Source: Paracoccaceae bacterium (GTDB lineage Bacteria > Pseudomonadota > Alphaproteobacteria > Rhodobacterales > Rhodobacteraceae). Taken from it: a stretch of DNA of 64,000 bases. Below, piece by piece: positions 25,842 to 34,667 of this stretch. Both the position numbers and the translations under genes were made by a program. The number at the start of each line of letters is the position of its first letter. The first letter of the stretch is position 1. The stretch spans positions 1 through 64,000 of the forward strand of contig CANJQT010000003.1 of the NCBI GenBank assembly GCA_947476475.1, written 5' to 3'. A model generated the notes under the pieces. The model worked only from the letters and a program-made list of their open reading frames with translations. It had not been told where the DNA came from and did not search any database.

Positions 25842-27050
25842 TCACAAAAAACTACGTCCCGGCCCTTGCGGCGGCACACCCAGATGCTCTGCGATCGTGG
25901 CTGCGACATCGACGAATGCCACCAGCCCGACCGCCTTTTCCCCCAGCCCCCAGCCCAGAACCGGCACCCGTTCGCGGGTATGATCCGTGCCCGGCCAGGT
26001 CGGATCATTACCATGATCGGCAGTAAACATCGCCAGATCGCCGGGGCGCAGGCGGGCCAGAAAACGACCAACCTGTGCATCAAACCATTCCAGCGCCCTT
26101 GCATAGCCTGCCACATCCCGAGGATGGCCGAAAAGGCTGTCAAACTCGACAAAGTTCGCAAAGGTCAAAGAACTGTCTTCAGATTGGCCAGCGTAGTCCA
26201 TCAAATGTTCGAAAAGGTCAATATCAGCCCCCTTCTTTACATCCGATATCCCTCGCATTGAAAAGATGTCGCCGATCTTGCCGACGGCATGAACCTTGCC
26301 GCCAGCTGCCTGAACCCAGTCACACAGGGTCGACGCGGGCGGGTCGATCGCATAATCATGGCGGTTGGTGGTGCGGCGGAAATTTCCCGGCTGGCCGGTA
26401 AATGGCCGGGCAATGACACGGCCCACCTTCATCGCATGCAGTCGGGGCGCAATGTCCTGACAAAGCCGCAAAAGCCGTTCCAGACCAAAGGTTTCCTCGT
26501 GGCAGGCGATCTGGAACACGCTATCTGCCGAAGTATAGCAGATCGGCCATCCGGTTCGCATATGTTCGGCGCAATGCGCCTCAATGATCGGCACGCCCGA
26601 GGCATGGCAGTTTCCAAGCGTCCCTTCGGCGCCACACAGGCGCGCAACCTCGTCCATAAGATCCTGCGGAAAGGCAGGCTGCGTATTGGGAAAGTAATGC
26701 CATTCCCACGGCACCGGCACGCCTGCCAGTTCCCAATGGCCCGACGGTGTATCCTTGCCTTTTGACTGTTCCGTGGCAGCACCCCACAGCCCCAGCGGCA
26801 CGGCCCCCAAACCCGGCATATCTGCACCCGATGCAAGCGTCACCGCCGCCGACAGGCCCAACCCGTCAAGGTTCGGCATCCGCAATGGCCCGCCGCGCCC
26901 AACGTCGGCGCGACCGGCGGCACATGCCTGCGCGATATGGGCCAGCGTGTTGGCACCCGTATCCGGAAGACTGCCATTGAAGAATGATCCCGCGTCCGGC
27001 GCCCCGCCTGCCCCGACCGAATCCATGACGATCAGAAATGCCCGCGCCAT
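25842..27050 (-). CDS. deoB: Phosphopentomutase
   Basis: DeoB interconverts ribose-1- and ribose-5-phosphate (and the deoxy forms), linking nucleoside breakdown to central metabolism. The 402-residue alkaline-phosphatase-fold protein has metal motifs 'VMDSVGAGGAPDA' at the N-terminus and 'FTADHGNDPTWPGTDHTRE' near the C-terminus, with the cap domain between. Length and motifs match the family. Its ATG shares one base with the deoA stop (TGATG at 27050). Confidence 0.97.
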   Translation of the reverse strand: MARAFLIVMDSVGAGGAPDAGSFFNGSLPDTGANTLAHIAQACAAGRADVGRGGPLRMPNLDGLGLSAAVTLASGADMPGLGAVPLGLWGAATEQSKGKDTPSGHWELAGVPVPWEWHYFPNTQPAFPQDLMDEVARLCGAEGTLGNCHASGVPIIEAHCAEHMRTGWPICYTSADSVFQIACHEETFGLERLLRLCQDIAPRLHAMKVGRVIARPFTGQPGNFRRTTNRHDYAIDPPASTLCDWVQAAGGKVHAVGKIGDIFSMRGISDVKKGADIDLFEHLMDYAGQSEDSSLTFANFVEFDSLFGHPRDVAGYARALEWFDAQVGRFLARLRPGDLAMFTADHGNDPTWPGTDHTRERVPVLGWGLGEKAVGLVAFVDVAATIAEHLGVPPQGPGRSFL

Positions 27051-28357
27051 CAGGCGACCCTTTCCAGAACAAGGTCAGGTTCTGCCGGGGCGGCTTCGCC
27101 CAGCCGGTAAGCGGCGCGCACTTCGGCCACCGCCCGCTCGGCGTCGGCGTGACTGGCGGCATGGACCAGCGCAAACGCCTCGCCTTTGGCCAATGGTTCC
27201 CCCAATGGCGCCAGATCTGACAGGCCCACTGCGGGATTGATCCTGTCCCCCTCCTTCAGCCGCCCACCGCCCAGATGCGCCACCGCATGACCCAGCGCCT
27301 CTCCATCAATCGCGGTGATGAAGCCGGCCGCTTCGGCCCTTACTTCCATCACCACGGGGGCTGCAGGCAGCCGGTCGGGGAAACGTTCGACAAAATCATG
27401 TGGCCCGCCCAGCGCGGCGACCATCTGTCCAAAGATCTCGGCGGCGCGGCCCGATTGCAACGCCTCTTCGATCTGGTCTTCGCCGTCCAGGGCATCAGAG
27501 GCAAGACCTGCCAGCACGAGCGCCTCGCCGCCCAGCGCCACGGTCAGATCCCACAAGGGCGCACTGACGGCCTGACAGGTCAATGTCTCCATCACCTCGA
27601 CGATCTCAAGCGCGTTGCCGGCAGCGGCGGCCAACGGCTGCGACATGTCGGTGATCAGCGCCGCCGTCTTGCACCCCGAGCCGTTCGCCGTATCGACCAG
27701 CGAGCGGGCCAGCGCACGTGCGGCATCAAGGGTCTTCATGAAGGCACCAGAACCCACTTTTACATCCAGAACCAAGGCTTCCAGCCCTGCCGCCAACTTC
27801 TTTGACAGGATCGAGGCGGTAATCAGGTCTATGCTTTCGACCGTTCCGGTCACGTCGCGCACCGCGTAAAGCCGCCGGTCGGCCGGCGCAATTTCAGCAC
27901 TGGCACCGACGATGGCACAGCCCACGTCGCGAGTAATGCGGGTCAACGCGTCGATCGTCTGATCACACCGATAGCCTGGAATCGCCTCCAGCTTGTCAAT
28001 TGTGCCGCCGGTATGGCCAAGGCCACGCCCCGAGATCATCGGCACATAGGCCCCGCAGGCCGCCAGCGCAGGTGCCAGCAACAGCGAGGTAGAATCACCG
28101 ATGCCGCCCGTCGAGTGTTTGTCGATGACCGGGCCGGGCATGTCCCACCCCAGCACCTTGCCGCTGTCGCGCATGGCCAGCGTCAGCCCGACACGGTCCT
28201 CGGGGGTAAGGCCCTTCAGCAGCACGGCCATCGCAAAAGCGCCTGCCTGCGCGTCAGTGACCTCGCCCGAAGCCAGTCCGCCAGCGAACCAGCGTGCAGA
28301 ATCGCGGGGCAGTCCCTGCCCATCGCGCACCCCAGCTATAATCCGGCGCGCGTCCAT
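27050..28357 (-). CDS. deoA: Thymidine phosphorylase
   Basis: DeoA cleaves thymidine with phosphate to thymine and deoxyribose-1-phosphate. The 435-residue protein has the phosphorylase signature 'DKHSTGGIGDSTSLLLAP' and 'SGRGLGHTGGTIDKLE', an intact alpha domain, and the C-terminal 'INPAVGLSDLAPLGEP' domain. The start MDARRIIAG at 28357 gives the normal length; the frame is open further but that part shadows cdd. It overlaps cdd and deoB by one base each. Confidence 0.96.
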   Translation of the reverse strand: MDARRIIAGVRDGQGLPRDSARWFAGGLASGEVTDAQAGAFAMAVLLKGLTPEDRVGLTLAMRDSGKVLGWDMPGPVIDKHSTGGIGDSTSLLLAPALAACGAYVPMISGRGLGHTGGTIDKLEAIPGYRCDQTIDALTRITRDVGCAIVGASAEIAPADRRLYAVRDVTGTVESIDLITASILSKKLAAGLEALVLDVKVGSGAFMKTLDAARALARSLVDTANGSGCKTAALITDMSQPLAAAAGNALEIVEVMETLTCQAVSAPLWDLTVALGGEALVLAGLASDALDGEDQIEEALQSGRAAEIFGQMVAALGGPHDFVERFPDRLPAAPVVMEVRAEAAGFITAIDGEALGHAVAHLGGGRLKEGDRINPAVGLSDLAPLGEPLAKGEAFALVHAASHADAERAVAEVRAAYRLGEAAPAEPDLVLERVA

Positions 28358-28764
28358 CAGGCCCGGTCCATGTGCGCCAGAGTGAAACTGCCGGGCAGAA
28401 GATCGGCGATGGTGGTCAGGGTAGTCAGCCCATCGGTCGTGGCCAGCGTTACCGGCACGGCGCCTGCGCCAAATTCCGCCAGCTTCTGGCGGCACCCGCC
28501 GCAGGGTGGCACCGCGGTGGGACTGTCGGCGATCACCGCCACTGCCGTCAGCCGTTTTTCGCCCGCCGCAATCATCGCGGCAACTGCCCCCGCCTCTGCA
28601 CAGGTTCCTTCGGGGTAGGCGACATTTTCGACATTGCAGCCCACATAGACCTTTCCCGACGCCGCCCGCACCGCAGCCCCAACCTTGAAACGCGAATAGG
28701 GCGCATGGGCGTTTTCTCGGACCATACGGGCGGCGGCTATCAGTTCTGCATCCGGGTTGGACAT
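28357..28764 (-). CDS. cdd: Cytidine deaminase
   Basis: Cdd deaminates cytidine and deoxycytidine to the uridines. The 135-residue tetrameric form has the zinc ligands in 'NVAYPEGTCAEAGA' (Cys and catalytic Glu) and 'PPCGGCRQKLAEF' (two Cys). It is the first gene of the cdd-deoA-deoB-add-upp run, all minus strand with overlaps, a coherent nucleoside-salvage set. The chosen ATG at 28764 starts MSNPDAEL; the 14 extra upstream residues are not family-like. Confidence 0.95.
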   Translation of the reverse strand: MSNPDAELIAAARMVRENAHAPYSRFKVGAAVRAASGKVYVGCNVENVAYPEGTCAEAGAVAAMIAAGEKRLTAVAVIADSPTAVPPCGGCRQKLAEFGAGAVPVTLATTDGLTTLTTIADLLPGSFTLAHMDRA

Positions 28765-28842
28765 GGCATTTCCTTTGACCGTTTGGACAAGTATTGCGCT
28801 GATCAAGTGGGGCTACAACAGGAAAGGCCCTAAAGGGCAGCG

Positions 28843-28890
28843 CCGGGGGCTTTGCCCCCGGACCCCCGGAGTATTTTGGCCAAGATGAAT
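28843..28890 (+). repeat. Recurrent hairpin plus 'GAGTATTTTGG' intergenic element, copy B
   Basis: A hairpin CCGGGGGC (28843-28850) / GCCCCCGG (28854-28861) with a three-base loop is followed by ACCCCCGGAGTATTTTGG and an A-rich tail. It lies between the end of the VOC-cupin gene and the start of cdd. It has the same plan as the other copies. Confidence 0.7.
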
Positions 28891-28893
28891 GGA

Positions 28894-29976
28894 TCAGGCC
28901 GGGATGGTGGCAAAGCGCCCGGGCAGAGAGACTTCAAGAAGTTCGAAATCGTCTGTCGGGCCAGCCCATTCGGTGACCATGCCGGGCGGGGTGACAAATG
29001 CGTCGCCGCGCGAAAGGCGGTAAGGTTCCTTGCCCTCGCCCATGAGCGTCATCTGCCCCCCCATCACAAAACCAAAAAGGATGTCGCTGTCATGGCGGCA
29101 TGGAACCGGTGTTCCAGTTCCTTTGCGCACGACCTGAACACCCGCGACCCCTTTGGTATTCGCATTGATGGTCGTGTCGCGGCATAGATAGCCGGGCAAT
29201 CGGAAGGCCTGCCAGGTCGCGCCCTCGGCAAGGTTATGGACGAACCGCTGGCCGTCCCATTCGCGGTCGGGGCGATGGTGCGGGGTGGGCAGCACCATTT
29301 CATGATCAATCTCGGTGATATGTTCGGCGGGCACGCCAATTTCGATCACCTCGATATCATCGCCCGCCTCCATCACCCGGTGGCGAATGGTCGGGGGCTG
29401 TATGAAGCAATCGCCTGCGTTCAGGCGTCGGATGCCGCCCTGATCCTCGTAAAGCACATCGACCCAGCCGCGGATGCAGAAGATCAACTGAAAGCCCACC
29501 TTGTGGAAATGCACCATGTCCGGAACCTTGCCATCGGGCACCCGGATATGGCTGGCGATGATTGCTCCGCCAAGGCGGGTGGGCACGAGGTCGCGGTAGG
29601 CCATGCCGGCGCGGCCGATCACCCAAGGGGCCTGATCGGCCAGGCGACGGACGACAAATGCATGTTCGGTGGGGGGCAGGACCAAGGGCGGGTTGAGTTC
29701 GTCGATCGTCACTTCGGTTCCGCCAGGCGACGTCAGGTGGCGTTGCCCTTCGGCGATGCCGTCGGGCGCGTCTGACAGAAGCCGCAGATGACCTGCCGAA
29801 GCCTTGAAACCCTGATCCAGCCGAACCCGCAACCCGTGGCCGGAAAACACTGCGACCGACGGGTTGTCCGCCGGATAGATCATATCCATCCGCATCCCGA
29901 GGGTTTTGGTGAAAAAGGACAGGTCCTTGCGCAGGTCGCTGGTCGGCAGCAGGATTTCGGCGCGCGTTTCGGTCAT
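28894..29976 (-). CDS. VOC-cupin fusion protein
   Basis: The 360-residue protein joins an N-terminal vicinal-oxygen-chelate (glyoxalase-like) domain (about 1-115, 'LLPTSDLRKDLSFFTKTLGMR') to a cupin part (about 150-360). The first cupin motif is 'MVHFHKVGFQLIFCIRGWVDVLYED' with 'GDCFIQPPTIRHRV'. A second cupin-like unit has 'PCRHDSDILFGFVMGGQMTL' and 'GDAFVTPPG'. Both domain types bind divalent metals. A role in ring cleavage or sugar metabolism is possible but unproven. The gene is divergent from maeB across a spacer with a 22-bp palindrome. Confidence 0.82.
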   Translation of the reverse strand: MTETRAEILLPTSDLRKDLSFFTKTLGMRMDMIYPADNPSVAVFSGHGLRVRLDQGFKASAGHLRLLSDAPDGIAEGQRHLTSPGGTEVTIDELNPPLVLPPTEHAFVVRRLADQAPWVIGRAGMAYRDLVPTRLGGAIIASHIRVPDGKVPDMVHFHKVGFQLIFCIRGWVDVLYEDQGGIRRLNAGDCFIQPPTIRHRVMEAGDDIEVIEIGVPAEHITEIDHEMVLPTPHHRPDREWDGQRFVHNLAEGATWQAFRLPGYLCRDTTINANTKGVAGVQVVRKGTGTPVPCRHDSDILFGFVMGGQMTLMGEGKEPYRLSRGDAFVTPPGMVTEWAGPTDDFELLEVSLPGRFATIPA

Positions 29977-30109
29977 GGTCGTCTCCGTCAGGCCGTGCGG
30001 GCAGCATGGCCGGTTGACCATCAGTCCTCAAGCCTGACGTCACATTGCAAGGATTTTATTGTATGTGTTTTGTACGCACCATGATAAAGCCCGTTTGACG
30101 TGGCGAATT

Positions 30110-30131
30110 TTTAGTTTAGCCTTAAACTAAA
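30110..30131. promoter_or_regulatory. 22-bp palindrome upstream of maeB
   Basis: TTTAGTTTA (30110-30118) and TAAACTAAA (30123-30131) form a perfect nine-base inverted repeat around GCCT, immediately before the maeB ribosome-binding site (GGGAGGG, 30133-30139). It is well placed for repression of maeB and can also serve the divergent VOC-cupin gene. The cognate regulator is unknown. Confidence 0.6.
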
Positions 30132-30145
30132 TCCGGGAGGGCGTG

Positions 30146-32425
30146 ATGGAAGAGACGCGGCAGGACAACGTGCGGCAAGCGGCGCTGGATTATCACGAAT
30201 TCCCCAAGCCCGGAAAACTGGAAATCCGCCCCACAAAGCCGCTGGCCAATGGCCGCGACCTTAGCCTCGCCTATTCGCCCGGCGTGGCCGAAGCCTGTCT
30301 TGAGATCAAGGCCGACCCCGCCACCGCCAGTCGCTATACGGCACGCGGCAATCTGGTCGCGGTCGTCACCAATGGCACAGCCGTTCTGGGGCTGGGCAAT
30401 ATCGGTGCGCTGGCGGCTAAACCGGTGATGGAGGGCAAGGCGGTTCTGTTCAAGAAATTCGCCAACATCGACTGTTTCGACATTGAACTGAACGAGCCTG
30501 ATCCCGTGAAACTGGCCGAGATTGTCTGCGCGCTGGAGCCGACTTTCGGCGCGATCAATCTGGAGGACATCAAGGCGCCCGACTGCTTCATCGTCGAGGA
30601 ACTTTGCCGCAGCCGGATGAAGATCCCGGTCTTTCACGATGATCAACACGGCACTGCCATTGTCGTCGGTGCTGCAGCAACCAATGCGCTACATGTGGCG
30701 GGCAAGCGGTTTGACCAGATCAAGGTCGTCTCGACAGGCGGCGGCGCGGCGGGGATTGCCTGCCTGAACATGCTGCTGAAATTGGGGGTAAAGCGCGAAA
30801 ACGTCTGGCTTTGCGATCTTGCGGGTCTTGTCTATCGCGGACGCGAGGAGCAGATGACGCTGCAAAAGGCCGACTACGCCCAAGGCACCAAGCCTGCACA
30901 GTTGGGTGATGTAATCGTCGGCGCAGATCTGTTTCTGGGCCTGTCGGGTCCCGGGGTGCTGACGTCAGAAATGGTGGCGAAGATGGCCCCGCGGCCCATC
31001 GTCTTCGCGCTTGCGAACCCTACGCCGGAAATCCTGCCCGATCAGGTCCGCGCCGTGGCGCCCGATGCGATCATCGCCACCGGGCGCAGCGACTTTCCCA
31101 ATCAGGTCAACAACGTCCTGTGTTTCCCTTTCATCTTCCGCGGCGCGCTGGATGTCGGCGCCACCACGATCAACGCTGAAATGGAACTGGCCTGCATCGA
31201 AGGCATCGCCGCCCTTGCCCGCGCCACGACCAGCGCCGAGGCCGCCGCTGCCTATCGCGGCGAAAAGCTGAGTTTCGGGCCTGACTACCTTATCCCCAAG
31301 CCCTTCGATCCGCGCCTGATAGGCGTGGTGGCCAGTGCCGTGGCCAAGGCCGCGATGGAGACTGGCGTGGCGACCCGACCTATCGCCGATATGGACGCCT
31401 ACCGCGAAAAGCTGAATGGTTCGGTCTTCAAGTCCGCGCTCATCATGCGTCCGGTCTTCGAGGCGGCCCGAACTGCAAGCCGCCGCATTATCTTTGCCGA
31501 AGGCGAGGATGAGCGCGTCCTGCGCTGCGCCAATGCGATGCTCGAGGAGATGACCGACAAACCCATCCTTATCGGTCGCCCCGAAGTGATTGAACGGCGC
31601 TGCGAGCGGGCCGGTCTGCCGATCCGCCCAGGGCAGGACTTTGAAATCGTGAACCCAGAAAACGATCCGCGCTACCGCGACTACTGGCAGACCTATCACG
31701 CGCTGATGGAACGCCGCGGCGTGACGCCCGAAGTGGCCCGCGCAGTCATGCGCACCAATGCTACCGCGATCGCCGCAGTTGCCGTGCACCGGGGGGAAGC
31801 AGAAAGCATGATCTGCGGCACCTTTGGTCATTACCTTTGGCACCTGAATTATGTGAATCAGATTCTTGGGCGGGGCGGGCTTTATCCACAGGGCGCGCTG
31901 TCACTGATGATCCAGGAAGATGGCCCGTTGTTTGTTGCCGACACCCATGTGAACGCAGTCCCCACACCCGATCAGATAGCCACCACTATCATCGGCGCCG
32001 CCCGCCATGCCCGCCGCTTTGGCGTGGTGCCGCGCGTGGCGCTGTGTTCGCATTCGAACTTCGGCAACCTGGAAAACGATTCGGGCCGCCGGATGCGCGC
32101 CGCGATGGAGATCCTAGAGACCCGAGGCCTCGACTTTGCCTTCGAAGGGGAAATGTCGGTCGATGCGGCCTTGGATGCGGATCTTCGCGCGCGGATCTTC
32201 CCCAATGCCCGCTATGGCGAGGCGGCGAATATTCTGGTCTTCGCCTATACGGATGCGGCCAACACCGCCCGCAACATTTTGAAGATGAAGGCCGGCGGGC
32301 TAGAGGTAGGGCCAATCCTGATGGGCATGGGCAACAAGGCACATATCTGCACGCCGTCGATCACTGCGCGGGGGCTTTTGAACATGTCCGCCATCGCCGG
32401 AACTCCGGTCACCCATTACAGCTAG
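30146..32425 (+). CDS. maeB: NADP-dependent malic enzyme with phosphotransacetylase-like C-terminus
   Basis: MaeB decarboxylates malate to pyruvate with NADP. The 759-residue protein has an N-terminal malic enzyme domain (about 1-430, '[16 protein letters not shown]', '[21 protein letters not shown]' and '[15 protein letters not shown]') and a C-terminal phosphotransacetylase-like domain (about 440-759). In MaeB proteins that domain is regulatory and acetyl-CoA responsive rather than catalytic. A GTG lies three bases before the ATG at 30146; the ATG is preferred. The palindrome upstream may regulate it. Confidence 0.95.
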   Translation: MEETRQDNVRQAALDYHEFPKPGKLEIRPTKPLANGRDLSLAYSPGVAEACLEIKADPATASRYTARGNLVAVVTNGTAVLGLGNIGALAAKPVMEGKAVLFKKFANIDCFDIELNEPDPVKLAEIVCALEPTFGAINLEDIKAPDCFIVEELCRSRMKIPVFHDDQHGTAIVVGAAATNALHVAGKRFDQIKVVSTGGGAAGIACLNMLLKLGVKRENVWLCDLAGLVYRGREEQMTLQKADYAQGTKPAQLGDVIVGADLFLGLSGPGVLTSEMVAKMAPRPIVFALANPTPEILPDQVRAVAPDAIIATGRSDFPNQVNNVLCFPFIFRGALDVGATTINAEMELACIEGIAALARATTSAEAAAAYRGEKLSFGPDYLIPKPFDPRLIGVVASAVAKAAMETGVATRPIADMDAYREKLNGSVFKSALIMRPVFEAARTASRRIIFAEGEDERVLRCANAMLEEMTDKPILIGRPEVIERRCERAGLPIRPGQDFEIVNPENDPRYRDYWQTYHALMERRGVTPEVARAVMRTNATAIAAVAVHRGEAESMICGTFGHYLWHLNYVNQILGRGGLYPQGALSLMIQEDGPLFVADTHVNAVPTPDQIATTIIGAARHARRFGVVPRVALCSHSNFGNLENDSGRRMRAAMEILETRGLDFAFEGEMSVDAALDADLRARIFPNARYGEAANILVFAYTDAANTARNILKMKAGGLEVGPILMGMGNKAHICTPSITARGLLNMSAIAGTPVTHYS

Positions 32426-32459
32426 CAGAATCAGGTTTCTGCAACTGGGGCGCGCCCAA

Positions 32460-32549
32460 TTTGCAAATCCAGCGCGCCGCAGGACCGCGCACATAACGAA
32501 CAAACATATTTGCAAAAATTTGCCGCGCAATAATCGTGCTTTTTGCAAA
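32460..32549. promoter_or_regulatory. Cluster of TTTGCAAA palindromes before prpE (ScfR/PccR-type operator)
   Basis: Three copies of the 8-bp palindrome TTTGCAAA start at 32460, 32509 and 32542; a half copy TTTGC follows the second (32519-32523). This AT-rich stretch lies 95-185 bases before the prpE ATG. ScfR-family propionyl-CoA regulators such as PccR of Rhodobacter sphaeroides are known to use TTTGCAAA-type motifs. The link here is inference from motif and gene. Confidence 0.6.
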
Positions 32550-32644
32550 TTTCAGACAACGGCCCTCGGCTGTGACCGCTAACCGCGTTGCGCCTAAGCC
32601 GCCGCCTGCCCTAACCTGCCGCCAGCTTTGGAGGAGGTCAGAAA

Positions 32645-34549
32645 ATGGCGGCAACCGGCACCTACGCACAGGTCTATGCAGGCTGGAAGCGCGACCCGGA
32701 AGGGTTCTGGATGCAAGCCGCAAAAGCCATTGACTGGGCGGTTCCGCCGAGCCGGGCATTGAATGCCGGTCATGCGCCCCTTTATGAATGGTTCACCGAT
32801 GCGCGCGTGAATACCTGCTGGAATGCCGTCGACCGCCATGTCGAGGCAGGGCGCGGCGACCAGGTGGCGATCATCCACGACAGCCCGATGACCCAAACGG
32901 TGCGCAAGATCACTTACGGCGAACTGCGCGACCGCGTGGCGCTTCTGGCGGGGGCCTTGCGGGCGAAGGGCGTCAAAAAAGGCGACCGGGTGATCATCTA
33001 CATGCCGATGGTGCCAGAGGCGCTGGAAGCGATGCTGGCCTGCGCCCGGCTGGGGGCAATCCATTCGGTGGTCTTCGGTGGATTTGCGGCGAACGAGTTG
33101 GCAGTGCGGATCGACGATTGCAGGCCGCGCGCAATCATCGCAGCCTCGTGCGGGCTCGAACCCGGTCGGGTCGTCCACTATAAACCGCTGATCGACGCTG
33201 CGATCAATCAGGCTGGCCACAAGCCGGATTTCTGCGTGATCTTCCAGCGCGAACAAGAGGTGGCCCAACTCACCGCGGGCCGCGATGTGGACTGGCATTC
33301 CTTCCAGTTTGGCGTCGCGCCGGCAGACTGTGTGCCGGTCGAAGGCAACCATCCGGCCTATATCCTTTACACATCTGGCACCACCGGAGCGCCCAAGGGT
33401 GTGGTGCGCCACACCGCAGGCCATCTGGTTGCGCTGAACTGGACGATGAGCGCGATCTATAGGTGCGAACCGGGCGATGTCTTCTGGGCGGCGTCTGACG
33501 TGGGCTGGGTCGTGGGTCACTCCTACATCTGCTATGGGCCACTGATCGCCGGCTGCACGACCATCGTGTTTGAAGGGAAACCCGTCGGCACGCCCGACGC
33601 CGGCACCTTCTGGCGGGTCATTCAGGACCATGGGGTGAAGAGCTTCTTCACCGCGCCTACGGCGCTGCGCGCCATCAAGCGCGAAGATCCGGATGGCAGG
33701 CTTTTGGAGGATTACGATCTTTCGGGTCTGACCGCGCTGTATCTGGCGGGCGAACGGGCCGACCCCGCCACCGTCGACTGGGCGGGGCGGCATCTGAAGG
33801 TGCCGGTCGTCGATCACTGGTGGCAGACCGAAACCGGCTTTGCAATTGCTGCAAACCCGTTGGGGATCGAGGTTTTGCCGTTCAAGTCCGGTTCGCCCTC
33901 GGTCGCCATGCCGGGGTTTGATGTGCAGGTGCTGGATGAGGGAGGCCATCCGGTGCCCCCCGGAACGCTGGGCGCGATTGCGGTGAAACTTCCCTTGCCG
34001 CCCGGCACCCTGCCAACGCTTTGGCAGGCCGAAGACCGATTCCGCAAAAGCTATCTCGATCATTTCCCCGGCCATTACGAAACCGGGGATGCGGGGTATG
34101 TTGACGCAGACGGCTATCTTTACATCATGGCGCGCACTGACGATGTGATCAACGTCGCCGGGCACCGGCTCTCTACCGGGGCGATGGAAGAGGTTCTGGC
34201 CAGCCATCCTGATGTTGCCGAATGCGCGGTGATCGGCGTGGCCGATGACCTGAAGGGCCAGATGCCGCTGGGGTTCTTGTGCCTGAACAAAGGCTGCACC
34301 CGCCCAGCCGCCGATGTGGCCAAGGACTGCGTGAAACTTGTTCGCGACAAGATCGGGCCTGTCGCGGCCTTCAAGACCGCTTGCGTTGTCGACAGGCTGC
34401 CCAAAACCCGGTCGGGCAAGATCCTGCGCGGGACGATGGTCAAGATTGCCGACGGGCAAAGCTACAAGATGCCCGCAACCATTGATGACCCCGCTATCCT
34501 GACCGAGATTGCAGCAGCGCTGAGGGGACTTGGCTACCCTCCGGCCTGA
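32645..34549 (+). CDS. prpE: Propionyl-CoA synthetase
   Basis: PrpE activates propionate to propionyl-CoA via propionyl-AMP. The 634-residue acetyl-CoA-synthetase-like protein starts with the PrpE-type N-terminus ('YAQVYAGWKRDPEGFWMQAA'), has the P-loop 'LYTSGTTGAPKGVVRHTAG', 'VVDHWWQTETGFAI' (substrate pocket), 'ETGDAGYVDADGYLYIMART' (hinge) and the adenylating lysine in 'KTRSGKILRGTM'. Acetyl-CoA synthetases share these, but the N-terminus and overall match favour propionate. A GGAGG ribosome-binding site precedes the ATG. The promoter has TTTGCAAA repeats. Confidence 0.93.
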   Translation: MAATGTYAQVYAGWKRDPEGFWMQAAKAIDWAVPPSRALNAGHAPLYEWFTDARVNTCWNAVDRHVEAGRGDQVAIIHDSPMTQTVRKITYGELRDRVALLAGALRAKGVKKGDRVIIYMPMVPEALEAMLACARLGAIHSVVFGGFAANELAVRIDDCRPRAIIAASCGLEPGRVVHYKPLIDAAINQAGHKPDFCVIFQREQEVAQLTAGRDVDWHSFQFGVAPADCVPVEGNHPAYILYTSGTTGAPKGVVRHTAGHLVALNWTMSAIYRCEPGDVFWAASDVGWVVGHSYICYGPLIAGCTTIVFEGKPVGTPDAGTFWRVIQDHGVKSFFTAPTALRAIKREDPDGRLLEDYDLSGLTALYLAGERADPATVDWAGRHLKVPVVDHWWQTETGFAIAANPLGIEVLPFKSGSPSVAMPGFDVQVLDEGGHPVPPGTLGAIAVKLPLPPGTLPTLWQAEDRFRKSYLDHFPGHYETGDAGYVDADGYLYIMARTDDVINVAGHRLSTGAMEEVLASHPDVAECAVIGVADDLKGQMPLGFLCLNKGCTRPAADVAKDCVKLVRDKIGPVAAFKTACVVDRLPKTRSGKILRGTMVKIADGQSYKMPATIDDPAILTEIAAALRGLGYPPA

Positions 34550-34641
34550 ATCGCGCAATACCGCACTGCATCCTGCGGTGGTAGCAGAACAAACAGTTGC
34601 CATCAAAAGGATATGTCGTTTCAGACAGGTTGGCGAAACAG

Positions 34642-34664
34642 GTTTCCTGACGTAGACAGGAAAC
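34642..34664 (+). promoter_or_regulatory. Inverted repeat covering the ribosome-binding site of the hybrid kinase gene
   Basis: GTTTCCTG (34642-34649) and CAGGAAAC (34657-34664) pair over eight bases with a seven-base loop. The right arm contains the only Shine-Dalgarno-like AGGA, four bases from its end to the ATG at 34668. It may be an operator or an RNA hairpin hiding the ribosome-binding site. Confidence 0.45.
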
Positions 34665-34667
34665 ATT

